Translations under genes and position numbers: made by a program | Notes under the pieces: generated by a model | Seen by the model: only the letters and a program-made list of their open reading frames with translations | The model's database searches: none | Told to the model about the DNA's origin: nothing | Shown: positions 1 to 5,546 of the stretch, piece by piece | How positions within the stretch are numbered: the first letter of the stretch is position 1 | Layout of the letters: each line of letters opens with the position of its first letter | Source: Planctomycetota bacterium | GTDB lineage: Bacteria > Planctomycetota > Brocadiia > JAJRTI01 | Reading direction: 5' to 3' | Length of the DNA: 5,871 bases | NCBI GenBank assembly: GCA_024278415.1 | Contig: JAJRTI010000683.1 | Location: forward strand, 1-5,871

Positions 1-86
1 GCGGACTGCGTCCGCAACCCTGGGCTAGAAGACAGAAGCCCGTTGGGCTTCGGGATTGCGCTTCCGTTGGTTGAAGCGTAATCCCG
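1..86. repeat. Three consecutive hairpins at the left edge
   Basis: Three inverted repeats follow each other directly. Positions 1-15 form a 6-bp stem (GCGGAC/GTCCGC) with a 3-base loop. Positions 35-51 form a 7-bp stem (GAAGCCC/GGGCTTC) with loop GTT. Positions 51-86 form a 14-bp stem (CGGGATTGCGCTTC against GAAGCGTAATCCCG, one G-T pair) with an 8-base loop. The second and third share base 51. No run of T follows any of them, so a classical intrinsic terminator is not shown. Neither strand holds a convincing protein. The arrangement resembles a dispersed structured intergenic repeat, but copy number in the genome cannot be judged from this window. Confidence 0.6.
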
Positions 87-294
87 CAAAGGGCGTGATG
101 TCCAAAGCCCGGCGATTGTGGCACTTGGCTGAAATGTTACAAGGACGGTAGCGCGAAGCTTCCTGCAGGGGCTGTACACAAACATCCCTTTCGAGGCGAT
201 GAAACGGCCCGGCTATGACTTCTACGTGAGGCCACCGAACTAGCCACCCGGTGCTGTGTCGTCGACCAATGGCATGCCCTTGGAGGATAGTCAC
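87..294. other. Leader region without a convincing gene
   Basis: No intact gene is seen between the left hairpins and the start of the exported protein. In plus frame 1 the stretch 133-243 reads like a protein C-terminus, ending in residues GYDFYVRPPN before a TAG at 241-243. The same frame has stops at 79-81 and 130-132, so it could at most be a relic. A GGAGG at 282-286, nine bases before the ATG at 295, is the only clear signal and serves the next gene. No promoter boxes could be assigned with confidence. Confidence 0.4.
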
Positions 295-1464
295 ATGAAA
301 CGCATCAGAGCGTTTGGCAGCAAAGTGCGGTCTAGTGCCGGGCGCGTGGTAGTGCTGATAGCACATCTGCACATCGCTTCGTCGGTGTTCGCAGCGGATC
401 CGCCCGCGAGGGTCGTGCAATCTGTTAAGGATGTCGTGACCGCTGTAGCAGCAATCGCTGTATCGGCGCGCCAGGCGAAACCGGACACAGAGGGTCTCGC
501 CGCAAGCTATGGTGTAATGGGTGCGGCACCAGCACAGCCAGGTCTGGAGGTTCTCGCACCTCTCCTCCGTCTATACCGTGCTAGATGCCTGAGATTCATG
601 GGGAACGAGAGAGGGTGCATGAGCGCTGTGAGGGAGGGCCTCGCCGAACGCATTGACGTTCCTGATTTCCTTATGCTTCATGCGGATCTGACTAGTGGCG
701 GCAGAGAGCGAAATCGCGCGGAGCGATTCAAGGCGTGGGATGAGCTTGGCAGGATTCTGCCAGTGAGCATCTACGGCCGGGACCGAGACGACCGCCTTGC
801 GCCGGCAGGCAAGATCGATCCCGCGCCACCATACATTCCCGTTATCCATGGCGCCCACGAGGCACTGGGTGAAATAGCGGCTCTCTACCGGCAGATGGGG
901 TTGAGACGTGAAGCCATCGATGCGAACTTGCAGGCTCTCTACACTGTCCCGAATGCAGGTAGAGGGCATCTGGCTGGTAAGCTGTGGCTGAGAGTTGGTG
1001 ACCTCGAGCTGTTAGAGAAGCAGCCGATCCTAGCGGTGAGAGCGTACCTCAAGGCAGCATATGCTAACCCAAAGCAGGCGCACACGGCCGCGAAGGGAGT
1101 TGTCCAGGCACTCGCAGTCACGGATGAGGCCACGATTGCCCCGAGGCCATCGTGGGAGAATGACAGTGTAGCGACTCTCGTCGCCCTGTACATGAAGCTG
1201 CACCTGCACCCCTTGGCCCTGAGATTGCTGCGCCGGGTCGGCAATGAGGCGGGCCATGACACAAGCCGTCGTGAGGAAACTGTCCGCAAAGAATGGCTCT
1301 CTTTGCTGAGAGCTTCAGTTGCGGCACGCGGCCCCCACTGCTACGTTCTCGGATATGATGTCTCAGAAGTAGGAGACTGGGGCAAGGTGCGCGTGCTACA
1401 TCCCTCAGACACATTCTGGATCCCGCGGTGCCTGTCGCAGCCAGCAGGCGCGGCCGGGCCGTGA
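295..1464 (+). CDS. Exported hypothetical protein with TPR-like helices
   Basis: The function is not recognised. The ATG at 295 is preferred over an in-frame ATG at 256. It follows a good GGAGG (282-286) and gives a clean signal peptide: basic residues 2-17 (KRIRAFGSK...), a hydrophobic core VVVLIAHLHIASSVFA at 18-33, and a likely cleavage after residue 33 (V-F-A before ADPP). The mature part of about 355 residues is mostly helical. Around residues 195-280 it has tetratricopeptide-like spacing of Ala, Leu and Tyr (for example REAIDANLQALY and PILAVRAYLKAAYANP), which suggests a TPR-type scaffold. No catalytic motif is visible. The only residues that stand out are a few cysteines and a Trp/Tyr-containing C-terminus. 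It stands alone on the plus strand, with codon third positions visibly less GC-rich than the minus-strand genes, and is flanked by repeats. That suggests accessory or acquired DNA. The reading frame and signal peptide are well supported; the role is unknown. Confidence 0.7.
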   Translation: MKRIRAFGSKVRSSAGRVVVLIAHLHIASSVFAADPPARVVQSVKDVVTAVAAIAVSARQAKPDTEGLAASYGVMGAAPAQPGLEVLAPLLRLYRARCLRFMGNERGCMSAVREGLAERIDVPDFLMLHADLTSGGRERNRAERFKAWDELGRILPVSIYGRDRDDRLAPAGKIDPAPPYIPVIHGAHEALGEIAALYRQMGLRREAIDANLQALYTVPNAGRGHLAGKLWLRVGDLELLEKQPILAVRAYLKAAYANPKQAHTAAKGVVQALAVTDEATIAPRPSWENDSVATLVALYMKLHLHPLALRLLRRVGNEAGHDTSRREETVRKEWLSLLRASVAARGPHCYVLGYDVSEVGDWGKVRVLHPSDTFWIPRCLSQPAGAAGP

Positions 1465-1616
1465 CTGAGAGGCTGTCGGCGACGGGCAGGCGCAGGCCAA
1501 TGCTCATTGACCGTCTATCGTCAAGTGGGTATTCATCTATCCATGGAAGCCGAGACGAAGAAGCCAGAATAACGAAGCCCGAATGCTGACCCGTTCGCAC
1601 CGGCTCGGAGGGGATG

Positions 1617-1967
1617 TCAGCTTCGGTAGATCTTGGCGAAGATGAGATGGAGTTCCTTGGCCTCCTGCCATAGGGGCTTGGCGGCGTCGCGCAACTCGGG
1701 GACGGCCCGGACGGTCATGCGGAGGAAGAACTTCGCCTCCCGTGCTTCCCGCTTGCTGATGCTGATCTTGTGGCGGAAGTCCTTCTTGGATACGGCATCG
1801 TCGGCCTCGCGGTAGTTCGCGCCGACGCTCGTGCCTGCTCCAACCAGTTGCTCGATGAGGCGTTTGGTGATGGGAGTTACAGGTACCTTCTTGGCGAAAT
1901 CGATGATCGCCTCCCCGAACTGCGCGGCCCGCTCATCCAAGTCGTACGGCTTGCCGCTGGGAGTCAT
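1617..1967 (-). CDS. Four-helix-bundle protein of the 23S-IVS (S23-like) family
   Basis: A protein of 116 residues, matching the usual 110-130 for this family. The hallmark run is present: S-V-G-A-N-Y-R-E-A-D-D-A at 47-58, then S-K-K-D-F-R-H-K at 60-67, then K-R-E-A-R-E-A-K-F-F-L at 72-82. In the family this corresponds to the N..EA..A.S..DF..K....KEA pattern across helices 2 and 3. Members were first found encoded within intervening sequences of 23S rRNA, and many others stand alone, as here. They form a helical bundle and their molecular role is not settled. Two adjacent ATGs exist at 1970 and 1967. The second is chosen because GGGA lies 5 bases upstream of it and only 2 from the first. An upstream extension of the frame to 2132 is Arg-rich and low-complexity and is probably not translated. 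The gene is convergent with the exported protein gene. Its position beside repeat relics is typical of mobile or accessory stretches. Confidence 0.85.
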   Translation of the reverse strand: MTPSGKPYDLDERAAQFGEAIIDFAKKVPVTPITKRLIEQLVGAGTSVGANYREADDAVSKKDFRHKISISKREAREAKFFLRMTVRAVPELRDAAKPLWQEAKELHLIFAKIYRS

Positions 1968-2147
1968 CATCTTCCCTTGGTGGCCACCGCCCTCATCGTC
2001 GTTGCTCTTGCGCGTCCGCACGGGCCGGCCATTGCGCTCGTCTGAGTTCGTGGCGCGGCTGGAGAAGCTGCTGCGCCGGGCCCTGGCCCCGCGAAAGCCA
2101 AGGCGAAAAGCGAAGGCAAAGCGCACAGGCAAGCCCCTCTAACGCCG
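1968..2147. other. Low-complexity basic stretch between IVS gene and amidohydrolase remnant
   Basis: No gene is called here. The plus strand can be read as a Lys/Arg-rich tail (RLEKLLRRALAPRK..., ending TAA at 2140-2142), and the minus strand as an Arg/Ser-rich extension of the IVS protein. Both are what biased, partly repetitive DNA (GGCGAAAAGCGAAGGCAAAG near 2102-2121) would give in several frames. The minus-strand reading just upstream of the IVS start contains Asn-Asp-Glu-Arg and Gly-His-Gln-Gly-Lys strings. These recall noncoding repeats often seen next to this family, but I cannot confirm that here. Confidence 0.35.
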
Positions 2148-2390
2148 ATGGCGTTGAAATGCGTCAGATGTCCCCCGATAATGGTGCCCATGAACAACAT
2201 CATCGCGTTCGGCGGAGACTACCGCATCGCGGTCGAGAAGGTCTACGGCCATCTCGTCATGGTTAAGGAGGTCGTCGCCCGGGTGCTCGGCAAGCGCATC
2301 CAAGCGGGACTGATGGACCAGCCCGACGCAATCCGCGTGACCAAGCTCTGGTTCCACGACAACGCGATGGACATCTACGGCCTTGGGTAG
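2148..2390 (+). pseudogene. C-terminal remnant of an amidohydrolase-type (TIM-barrel) enzyme
   Basis: The frame encodes about 80 residues ending at TAG 2388-2390. From about residue 12 (base 2181) it reads MVPMNNIIAFGGDYRIAVEK and continues with VYGHL, a helix containing VARVLGKRI, and an ending FHDNAMDIYGLG. I recognise this as the terminal segment of amidohydrolase-family enzymes related to uronate isomerase-like or amidohydrolase-2 proteins. These carry a conserved FGGDY...VYGHL...ARV...DN...IYGL pattern at their C-terminus. The full enzymes are several hundred residues long. The rest of the barrel and the metal-binding residues are absent upstream, where the sequence becomes low-complexity basic DNA. 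No good ribosome binding site precedes 2148. The most likely reading is a 3' gene fragment left by deletion or recombination. A functional 80-residue protein is possible but less likely. The family assignment comes from memory of motifs, not from a search. Confidence 0.6.
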
Positions 2391-2512
2391 GCCGGCCGAC
2401 CGGGGGCGTCCCGGATTCCTCACCACGAAGGGCACGAAGGGCGGCGCCTCGCAGAGCCTGACCCCTTTCCGCTTCCGCGCTCGCCCCCTGGCCACCGCCA
2501 CTCCCTGGCCTG
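2391..2512. other. Gene-free spacer with weak inverted repeat
   Basis: This is the space between the amidohydrolase remnant and the end of the minus-strand gene group. It holds the 9-base tandem repeat described separately and a CCTGACCCCTTTCC string (2458-2471) of a kind that recurs in repeat-rich bacterial spacers. It also holds a weak inverted repeat (GGCCA 2490-2494 / TGGCC 2506-2510, 11-base loop) just past the stop of the Minf_1886-family gene. The inverted repeat has no T-tract and is poor evidence for a terminator. Confidence 0.3.
2424..2441. repeat. Two tandem copies of CACGAAGGG
   Basis: The 9-base unit CACGAAGGG occurs twice in direct succession (2424-2432 and 2433-2441), preceded by ACC. 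Short runs of CACGAAGG(A/G)-type units are common in spacers of Planctomycetota, Verrucomicrobiota and some Deltaproteobacteria, often near genes of the four-helix-bundle family. This appears to be a minimal relic of such an array. The repeat itself is directly visible. The link to the neighbouring IVS-family gene is inference. Confidence 0.5.
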
Positions 2513-2986
2513 CTAGTCCGGCCCCGCCACGGACAGGTCTGCGTCGTCGCAGCGGAACTCGAACCCCTTCCCAAACGCCTCCTCGAAGTCGTACCGGTCC
2601 TTGAAGTCCTCGAGGGTGTCCTCGTCGGTCTTGCCCATGAGCCCGTGCTCGACGAGGAAGAACACGATGTGGCCGAAGTCTTCAGTGCTGTGGATATGCA
2701 ACTCGTCCAACACGATCTTGGCCAGCGGGCCGTACTGGTCCAGCGCAAACTGCCGGATGCCCTCGCAAAGTTGCTGGCCGGTGACGTGCCTGTCCTCTAG
2801 GGCCTGGCTACGCGGGTTCTTGCCGAACAGCTTCACCGTGTACTCCAGGGCCTCGAAGACGAGGTGGTAGGCCTCGATCGGGTATCGGCCATCCGCGCGC
2901 ACGAGTTCGTCCAGCGTGGGATGTTGCCGGCGAATGGCCACGTCGAATGCAGCGTGCAGGGGGAGAAACGGAGCATCTTGGCTCAT
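2513..2986 (-). CDS. Minf_1886-family conserved protein (Verrucomicrobia/Planctomycetes-restricted)
   Basis: A protein of 157 residues ending in TAG. It shows the pattern of the uncharacterised Minf_1886 family: Y-P-I-E-A-Y-H-L-V-F-E-A-L-E-Y-T at 35-50, H-V-T-G-Q-Q-L-C-E-G-I-R at 67-78, Y-G-P-L-A-K at 85-90, T-E-D-F-G-H-I-V-F at 101-109, G-L-M-G-K-T at 115-120, and a closing Y-D-F-E-E-A-F at 132-138. It has no signal peptide or membrane segment and is probably a soluble cytoplasmic protein. Its function is unknown. The ATG at 2986 is chosen because it gives the family's usual N-terminus. AGGA at 2998-3001 lies 11 bases upstream and overlaps the stop codon of ricT (3000-3002), so translation is probably coupled. 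Only 13 bases separate the genes, making this the last gene of the minus-strand group. The acidic tail after residue 138 is variable in such proteins. Confidence 0.85.
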   Translation of the reverse strand: MSQDAPFLPLHAAFDVAIRRQHPTLDELVRADGRYPIEAYHLVFEALEYTVKLFGKNPRSQALEDRHVTGQQLCEGIRQFALDQYGPLAKIVLDELHIHSTEDFGHIVFFLVEHGLMGKTDEDTLEDFKDRYDFEEAFGKGFEFRCDDADLSVAGPD

Positions 2987-2999
2987 TGCGGTGCGAATC

Positions 3000-3635
3000 C
3001 TATCTGGAATCAGAGGTTGGGGGAGCCTGTGGGCTGCGTCGGCTCCGTGACGAGCGCCGGCGCCGGCCTCCGCGCCGATGGCCAGGGGCTTGGTCATCTT
3101 TCGACTTTGCGTCCCTCGATCTGTCGTTGGCTTTCTGGGGCTCGGCCGAGCGCCGCGGCGCCTCCTGGCTGTCGTGGCGGGCTTTAGCCGCGCCAGCCTG
3201 GCCACACTGGCCGCACGGCTTGCCCGACTCGCACTCACGCTTCTTGGGCATACGTTCGAGGATGTCTTCCACGCCGACCACGACACTTCGGCGCTCCCCT
3301 TCCAGTTCGACGCGCACCAGTTGCGTCAGCGTCTCGGCGTTGACGACGTGGCCGATGCCCTCGGCCGTCCTGACCCGCGTCCCCTTGCGCGGCAGGTTGC
3401 GCTTGAGTTCGTCGTACATCTTGTCCTCGAAGCGCAGGCAGCACATGAGCCGGCCGCAACGGCCGGAGATCTTCGAGGGGTCGAGCGTGGCCTTCTGGCT
3501 CTTGGCCATCTTCATGCTGACCGGTTCGAGCTTCTTGATGAACGTGCGGCAGCACAGTTCCCGGCCGCAGTGTTCATAGTCGGCCAGGAGCCTCGCCTCG
3601 TCGCGCACTCCGATTTGCACCATCTGGATGCGCAT
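3000..3635 (-). CDS. ricT: RicT/YaaT (PSP1-domain) protein, C-terminal half
   Basis: The frame encodes 211 residues that continue the PSP1-domain protein exactly where the upstream half stops. It starts MRIQMVQIGVRDEARLLADY and carries both conserved cysteine motifs of the family: CGRELCC (C23, C28, C29) and CGRLMCC (C60, C65, C66). Between them it has the E-P-V-S-M-K-M-A-K and L-D-P-S-K-I-S-G-R strings. In B. subtilis RicT is part of the RicA-RicF-RicT complex, which carries [4Fe-4S] clusters and influences RNase Y-dependent mRNA processing, competence and sporulation. After residue 130 there is an unusual tail. It has an extra Cys set (C135, C141, C144) followed by about 60 residues rich in Lys, Arg and Ser, which may bind nucleic acid. 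The ATG at 3635 directly follows the TAG of the first half and has AGGA (3643-3646) 7 bases upstream. Separate translation is thus possible, though those bases also encode conserved residues. The stop is TAG. The family call is firm; whether the product works as a separate chain is unknown. Confidence 0.85.
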   Translation of the reverse strand: MRIQMVQIGVRDEARLLADYEHCGRELCCRTFIKKLEPVSMKMAKSQKATLDPSKISGRCGRLMCCLRFEDKMYDELKRNLPRKGTRVRTAEGIGHVVNAETLTQLVRVELEGERRSVVVGVEDILERMPKKRECESGKPCGQCGQAGAAKARHDSQEAPRRSAEPQKANDRSRDAKSKDDQAPGHRRGGRRRRSSRSRRSPQAPPTSDSR

Positions 3636-3638
3636 CTA
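3636..3638 (-). other. In-frame amber stop inside ricT, abutting ATG
   Basis: On the minus strand the bases read GAA TAC TAG ATG CGC ATC CAG. The TAG sits between two halves of one conserved reading frame, and an ATG follows without a gap. An AGGA lies 7 bases before the ATG. A single base change would restore a sense codon, for example AAG (Lys) or CAG (Gln), which would suit this position. Possible readings are a recent nonsense mutation, a sequence error, programmed re-initiation giving two chains, or readthrough. Confidence 0.85.
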
Positions 3639-4052
3639 GTATTCCTGGGCCAAGTCCTTCACCAACTCGCGGAAGTCGACACGGCCGTCGGCCAGGAAAT
3701 AGAACACGGCCTTGTGCCCGCCGAAGAGCCTCTCCGCGCGCACCAGTTTCATGGGCAGTTTATGCTCATCGATCTTCCCCTGGCAGAGCTTCATGGCCAG
3801 CGGCTCTTCCTTGTCCTCGATTTCGGCCAGCTTCGCCCGGTCATCGTCCGTGGCCACGCGCAGGATCACGCCCATGGACTCGGGCGCCTGGTCGTCTTCG
3901 ACCTGCTCTGGGATCGACACGACGTGGCCCCACTCGACTCCGCGGTCCGTGCGCACGATCACCATGTCGTCCATCTTCGTGCCCGGGAACGCGGCAACGA
4001 ACCGGGCCGTGTAATGCATGGCCCCATAACGCACTGTTGCCACGTATTTCAA
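3636..4052 (-). CDS. ricT: RicT/YaaT (PSP1-domain) protein, N-terminal half ended by in-frame TAG
   Basis: The frame encodes 138 residues covering the N-terminal part of a RicT/YaaT-type protein. It opens MKYVATVRYG, has V-I-V-R-T-D-R-G-V-E-W-G-H-V-V at 31-45, and V-I-L-R-V-A-T-D-D-D at 62-71. It closes with the family signature F-Y-F-L-A-D-G-R-V-D-F-R-E-L-V-K-D-L at 117-134. The start codon is TTG (4050-4052), supported by GGAG (4059-4062) 6 bases upstream and by the family N-terminus. The frame ends in TAG at 3636-3638 right after AQEY. Normal family members continue at this point into the cysteine-containing half without a break, and the downstream frame here continues in the same phase. 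Counting both halves the gene spans 351 codons including the two stops. Apart from this stop no decay is visible. The space back to the protease gene is 105 bases. Confidence 0.85.
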   Translation of the reverse strand: MKYVATVRYGAMHYTARFVAAFPGTKMDDMVIVRTDRGVEWGHVVSIPEQVEDDQAPESMGVILRVATDDDRAKLAEIEDKEEPLAMKLCQGKIDEHKLPMKLVRAERLFGGHKAVFYFLADGRVDFRELVKDLAQEY

Positions 4053-4058
4053 CGATTG

Positions 4059-4062
4059 CTCC
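4059..4062 (-). promoter_or_regulatory. Ribosome binding site deciding the TTG start of ricT
   Basis: GGAG on the minus strand lies 6 bases upstream of the TTG at 4052. No ATG or GTG near this point would give the family N-terminus, so this site fixes the start. Confidence 0.65.
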
Positions 4063-4157
4063 GTCGCGTGGAAAGGTGGGGTATTCGAGGCGAGCGCCCG
4101 ACTGCTTTGCGTCGCCCACTTGGCCCCAAGCGTGCATACGGCTCACTCCGTCCGATG

Positions 4158-4655
4158 CTAACAGAAGGGCCGTGTGGCGTCAAGGTCGCCCGCCGCGGCG
4201 AGCGCCTGCCGCGCGGCCTCCGGCGCCGCGCGTTGCACCTCAGGTGTGGCGTCGGCGCCAGGGCTCATGGCCTTGGGCTGAATGCCCACGATGACGACCA
4301 CCTCAGGGCATAGGCCGAGCCCGTGCGCCAGCGCGAGAACCTCCAGCAGATCGCAACTGTGCAGCGAGAGCCGTGTGCCCGGCTTCGTGGACCGCACGTC
4401 CTCCGGCCTGAAGGTTCGCACTTCGCCCGGCGCGAGGCCCATGTCGACCGCGTCCACGAGCACCACTCGCGCGTAGCCCATCATGTACGACACCAACCCC
4501 GGCCCGGCGAGCCCCGCGTCCACCAGCGCCACGTGGTCCGGCACGCCCATACCGTGCAACGCGTCCAGCACCAGCAGCCCGGCCGCGTCGTCGCCGGCCG
4601 CGGAGTTGCCCACGCCGATGATGGCCGCGGCCTTGCTGTCGCTCGTGGGTGTCAT
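4158..4655 (-). CDS. Hydrogenase maturation protease (peptidase M52 / HybD-HycI-like)
   Basis: A protein of 165 residues, typical of this family. These endopeptidases remove the C-terminal tail of a [NiFe]-hydrogenase large subunit after nickel insertion, in the cytoplasm. The fold markers are in order: G-V-G-N-S-A-A-G-D-D-A-A-G at 14-26, L-V-D-A-G-L-A-G at 45-52, V-V-L-V-D-A-V-D at 64-71, L-H-S-C at 98-101, and V-V-I-V-G-I-Q-P at 120-127. Residues D23, D68 and H99 sit where HybD has its three nickel-sensing ligands (Glu16, Asp62, His93), so the site looks intact, with Asp in place of the first Glu. The ATG at 4655 overlaps the TGA of the HD gene by 4 bases (ATGA), and GGGAG (4663-4667) lies 7 bases upstream, so coupled translation is likely. 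The stop is TAG. No hydrogenase subunit or Hyp accessory gene is in the window, so the substrate is unknown. A role outside hydrogenases cannot be excluded. Confidence 0.85.
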   Translation of the reverse strand: MTPTSDSKAAAIIGVGNSAAGDDAAGLLVLDALHGMGVPDHVALVDAGLAGPGLVSYMMGYARVVLVDAVDMGLAPGEVRTFRPEDVRSTKPGTRLSLHSCDLLEVLALAHGLGLCPEVVVIVGIQPKAMSPGADATPEVQRAAPEAARQALAAAGDLDATRPFC

Positions 4656-5233
4656 GTGCGTACTCCCGGGGCGAACCCGCAGACGCGCTTCCACCACTCG
4701 TTGGGGTCGGCCTCTTCGAGCGCGGCGAGGAGTTGTTTGGCCGATTCGGTCTGGAGCGCGTCGCGAATGCCATCGATCCAGAGTTGCGCATCCATGAAGC
4801 CTTGCCACATGAACTCGCGCGCCTTGAAGGCCATTTCGAGATAATCCGCGTCTTTGGCGATCGCGCCGGCCGGCGTCGCGCGCTCGTCCACGGCTTTCCA
4901 CATCTGGACGATCTCCTCGCCGCACTCGCCCAGCTCCGCGGTCTGGTCGCGCACGGCCTGCTCTTCGCGTGCATCGGTGTACTCCTGATGCACCTTGTCC
5001 AGGTCCGACGTGCGCGTCTCGGCCACGTCGTGGAAGACCGCGTGCGCGCAGACCTCGTGCGGGTTGGGGTGGCCCTCCATGCTCGCCAAGATGAACGCCA
5101 ACTGCGCCGCGCGCAGCGAGTGCTCGGCGATGCTCTCCGGCTCCGCGCCGAGCCGTTTCCAGCCGTTGCGCTTCTCCTCCTGGAGCTGGCCGAGTTCGTG
5201 GATGAGGCGGACAATGGGTTGGGGGTCGGCCAT
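4652..5233 (-). CDS. HD-domain metal-dependent phosphohydrolase (YfbR/HDDC2-like)
   Basis: A protein of 193 residues, the usual size of small HD-domain hydrolases related to YfbR and HDDC2, which act as 5'-nucleotidases on (deoxy)nucleoside monophosphates. The metal-binding set is visible: H38 in S-I-A-E-H-S (34-39), H68-D69 in A-V-F-H-D-V-A-E (65-72), and D128 or D130 in K-D-A-D-Y-L-E-M (127-134). E72 and D77 (T-R-T-S-D) fit the second-shell or catalytic positions of this subgroup. The N-terminus (VRLIHELGQLQEEKRNGWKR) also matches the typical opening of this family. There is no signal peptide, so it is a cytoplasmic protein. No clear Shine-Dalgarno sequence precedes the ATG at 5233, and this appears to be the first gene of the minus-strand group. 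It overlaps the protease gene by 4 bases. The substrate is not predictable from sequence alone; nucleoside monophosphates are the default guess. Confidence 0.85.
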   Translation of the reverse strand: MADPQPIVRLIHELGQLQEEKRNGWKRLGAEPESIAEHSLRAAQLAFILASMEGHPNPHEVCAHAVFHDVAETRTSDLDKVHQEYTDAREEQAVRDQTAELGECGEEIVQMWKAVDERATPAGAIAKDADYLEMAFKAREFMWQGFMDAQLWIDGIRDALQTESAKQLLAALEEADPNEWWKRVCGFAPGVRT

Positions 5234-5546
5234 GTTGAGCGATTGGTTAGATTGCAGGAAACAGATCCGAGCATGGAAACGGCGCCAGCCCCAGGCGGGC
5301 TCCGGTCTTGCGCGAGCGCCACCTCGGCTGGCTCATCTTCCGCCTCCGCTCCATGCCGAAACCTACATCCTCGCCGTCTTCTTGGAGGATGTCAAGAGCA
5401 TGCGACATCAGGAGTTTCCCCATGCGCACGATAGGCGCGCGAGGACCGGCGCCCCAACTCCTGCGGCAAGATCGCCTGTGTCACATTCCGCTTGTCCTAA
5501 GTGGCCCGGCCGTATCGTCTGTTGAATCAAGCCGATGGCCACGCCG
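5234..5546. other. Gene-free stretch upstream of the HD gene
   Basis: No supported gene is seen here. A 60-codon minus-strand frame (5247-5429) with possible starts at 5429 and 5408 exists. It lies in the same phase as the transposase fragment upstream of it, beyond one stop (5481-5483), but it shows no recognisable family pattern. The promoter of the minus-strand gene group should lie in this stretch. I could not single out convincing -35/-10 boxes. Confidence 0.35.

Noticed and set aside
25..420. Minus-strand frame of 131 codons at the left edge
   Set aside because: It runs through the hairpins and antisense to the signal peptide of the exported protein, and the translation looks like noncoding repeat sequence.
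3636..3638. Genome-wide reassignment of TAG to an amino acid
   Set aside because: TAG ends the protease gene, the second ricT half, the Minf_1886-family gene and the amidohydrolase remnant at the expected family ends, so TAG works as a stop here.
3078..4313. Long plus-strand open frame of 411 codons
   Set aside because: It lies antisense to ricT and the protease gene, its His/Leu/Arg-rich translation matches no family pattern, and high GC content explains the lack of stops.
4303..5322. Minus-strand frame of 339 codons overlapping the protease and HD genes
   Set aside because: The product is Arg/Ser/Ala-rich low-complexity sequence in another phase of two well-recognised genes.
5247..5429. 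Minus-strand frame of 60 codons just upstream of the HD gene
   Set aside because: A GGGGAA stands before the ATG at 5408, but there is no family resemblance and the frame is simply the continuation of the transposase-relic phase. It is kept as unproven.
4649..5434. Plus-strand frame of 261 codons
   Set aside because: Antisense to the HD gene, with composition typical of a GC-rich shadow frame and no recognisable motif.
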